From an uncultured Cytophagaceae bacterium (GTDB taxonomy: Bacteria > Bacteroidota > Bacteroidia > Cytophagales > Spirosomataceae), in the NCBI GenBank assembly GCA_903960725.1, contig CAJCBY010000051.1, positions 1-7,370 of the forward strand: a stretch of 7,370 nt of DNA, read 5' to 3'. Made by a program: the position numbers and the translations under genes. Position 1 is the stretch's first letter; each line of letters begins with the position of its first letter. The notes beneath the pieces were generated by a model, which did not search any database, was not told the DNA's origin, and saw only the letters and a program-made list of their open reading frames with translations. Below, piece after piece: positions 6,195-7,370 of this stretch.

Positions 6195-7370
6195 TTAATT
6201 TTTCGATCCAGTGACCGCTCCAGCCTTCTCTTTTGCGTTCTTGGCTTCTTGCATCGGGTTAGCCCCTCCGCTATATGTTCTGCCCTGCATCTTGAATAAC
6301 TGAACCTTAGTAGGTTGCGCCGGCTCACGAGGGAATGCATTATCCTCTGTATCGATGTCTGCGATTTCGTAGAATGGATCTAATGTCCATTTCACTACCT
6401 TCTTCGAAGTAGGAATGATTTTCTTCGCTGTCACATCGTTCAAGCGCCAAACCTCTGCTGGGAAGCGTAATACCTCCTCTGAACCATCTTCGTAGTTCAA
6501 ACGAACGATGACAGGCATCGGTAAACCACCTTTATTCTTGAAGTTGACTACGTAGAAGTTTTTGCCTTCTGAAACTAATTTCTTCTCATCCTCATTCAAA
6601 GAAGCCATATAGTCTTGGTAACGCTTCTTTTCTGCCTCAGTCGGTGCGAAACGATCATAAGTATTGTAGAAATCCGTCAAATCTGGATTTTCCTCCACGA
6701 CCGTACGCTTGATATCCGTTTTATTTCGAATCGAAGACATCGTTTTAGCCTTAGACTCAGCCACCGCTTTATCCCCAGCTTTCTTGATTGCAGGATCTTG
6801 CGTATCTATCCCGAACCATTCTACTGTCTCAATCGACTGATTCACAGGCTCCGTTCCATAGAACCAACCTCTCCAGAACCAATCTAAATCAACACCTGAC
6901 GCATCCTCTAACGTACGGAAGAAGTCAGCTGGATAAGGTTGCTTGAACGCCCAGCGACGTGCATATTCTTTAAATGCATAATCGAATAATTCGCGACCCA
7001 TGATGGTTTCACGTAGGATATTCAACGCCGCAGCAGGTTTGGCATAGGCATTATTTCCAAAATCCATGATATTCTCCGAGTTCGCCATAATAGGCACTTG
7101 GTTCTTCGAATCTAAACGCATGTAGGGAACGATGCTTTGTGCCTCTCCGCGACGTGCTGGGAAGTTACGATCCCATTCTTGCTCAGCTAAGTATTGGCAG
7201 AAGGTATTTAAACCCTCATCCATCCAAGACCATTGACGCTCGTCTGAGTTTACAATCATAGGGAAAAAGTTGTGGCCCACCTCGTGGATAATGACACCAA
7301 TCATTCCGTTCTTCACATTCTCAGTATAGGTCCCATCGGGTTCTGGACGACCCCCATTAAAGGAAATCAT
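6195..7370 (-). CDS. M1-family zinc metallopeptidase, C-terminal part (runs off right edge)
   Basis: The visible 391 residues (numbered from the window edge) end at the TAA at 6197-6195. The zinc site is complete: H29-E30-x-x-H33 with the third ligand E52, eighteen residues on (HEVGHNFF ... WMDEGLN), which is the M1 gluzincin pattern. Y109 in [14 protein letters not shown] matches the catalytic tyrosine region (YEKG-type) of M1 enzymes. The helical region after it ([29 protein letters not shown]) is typical of the family. Expected role: peptide hydrolysis, usually as an exported or periplasmic aminopeptidase in Bacteroidota, though the signal region is outside the window. The ATG at the very edge is almost certainly internal, because M1 enzymes have several hundred residues before HExxH. 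It is convergent with the potassium-channel gene and unlikely to share its regulation. Confidence 0.9.
   Translation of the reverse strand: MISFNGGRPEPDGTYTENVKNGMIGVIIHEVGHNFFPMIVNSDERQWSWMDEGLNTFCQYLAEQEWDRNFPARRGEAQSIVPYMRLDSKNQVPIMANSENIMDFGNNAYAKPAAALNILRETIMGRELFDYAFKEYARRWAFKQPYPADFFRTLEDASGVDLDWFWRGWFYGTEPVNQSIETVEWFGIDTQDPAIKKAGDKAVAESKAKTMSSIRNKTDIKRTVVEENPDLTDFYNTYDRFAPTEAEKKRYQDYMASLNEDEKKLVSEGKNFYVVNFKNKGGLPMPVIVRLNYEDGSEEVLRFPAEVWRLNDVTAKKIIPTSKKVVKWTLDPFYEIADIDTEDNAFPREPAQPTKVQLFKMQGRTYSGGANPMQEAKNAKEKAGAVTGSKN

Noticed and set aside
6140..6340. 66-codon minus-strand open frame across the convergent terminator
   Set aside because: It runs through the hairpin and overlaps the peptidase C-terminus in another frame; the basic, low-information product looks like chance.
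6615..6887. 90-codon plus-strand open frame
   Set aside because: It is antisense to the M1 peptidase, and its Arg/Ile/Ser-rich composition reflects the complement of the real gene.
7368..7370. ATG at the right edge as the true start of the peptidase
   Set aside because: The HExxH site would then lie only 29 residues from the start, whereas M1 enzymes have a long N-terminal domain first. The frame is open at the edge, so the gene is simply cut.
1..7370. CRISPR array, tRNA/rRNA, insertion sequence, prophage or defence system
   Set aside because: No regular spacer-repeat pattern, tRNA-like cloverleaf, transposase motif or known defence domain was seen. The only repeat cluster is the short operator-like array before the sigma gene.

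Overview
The window looks chromosomal and comes from a member of the Bacteroidota, most likely a pigmented Cytophagales-type bacterium. I cannot name the genus. The grounds are: a TonB-dependent receptor with an N-terminal carboxypeptidase-like domain and a signal peptide ending in AQ; a promoter with the Bacteroidota-type -33/-7 elements (TTTG / TAnnTTTG); no clear Shine-Dalgarno sequences; and an ECF sigma factor beside crtI-crtB.

Layout, left to right. (1) Positions 1-1384, minus strand: the N-terminal 461 residues of a TonB-dependent outer-membrane receptor, cut by the left edge. It has a His/Cys-rich front end that suggests metal or metal-complex uptake. (2) Positions 1385-1598: a divergent 214-bp control region. 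Next to the sigma gene it holds four copies of TGTTTAAnnnTTTT, extra palindromes, and a good Bacteroidota promoter threaded through them. (3) Positions 1599-2102: an ECF-type sigma-70 factor, closed by a perfect hairpin terminator. (4) Positions 2234-6163: a tight four-gene unit with gaps of 2, 1 and 9 nt. It encodes phytoene desaturase (crtI), phytoene synthase (crtB), a TauE/SafE-family membrane permease, and a KirBac-type inward-rectifier potassium channel. It is closed by a second perfect hairpin that lies between convergent genes. (5) Positions 6195-7370, minus strand: the C-terminal 391 residues of an M1-family zinc aminopeptidase-like protein, cut by the right edge.

How it may work together: CrtB condenses two GGPP to phytoene and CrtI desaturates it, giving lycopene or a related red C40 carotene. 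No cyclase, hydroxylase or ketolase gene is in the window, so any end-product enzymes must lie elsewhere. The sigma factor plausibly drives the crt operon, and the repeat array upstream of it is the likely point where a signal enters. The regulator that would read the array is not encoded here. The two most notable points are the operator array and the linkage of a potassium channel and a TauE-like permease to carotenoid synthesis.
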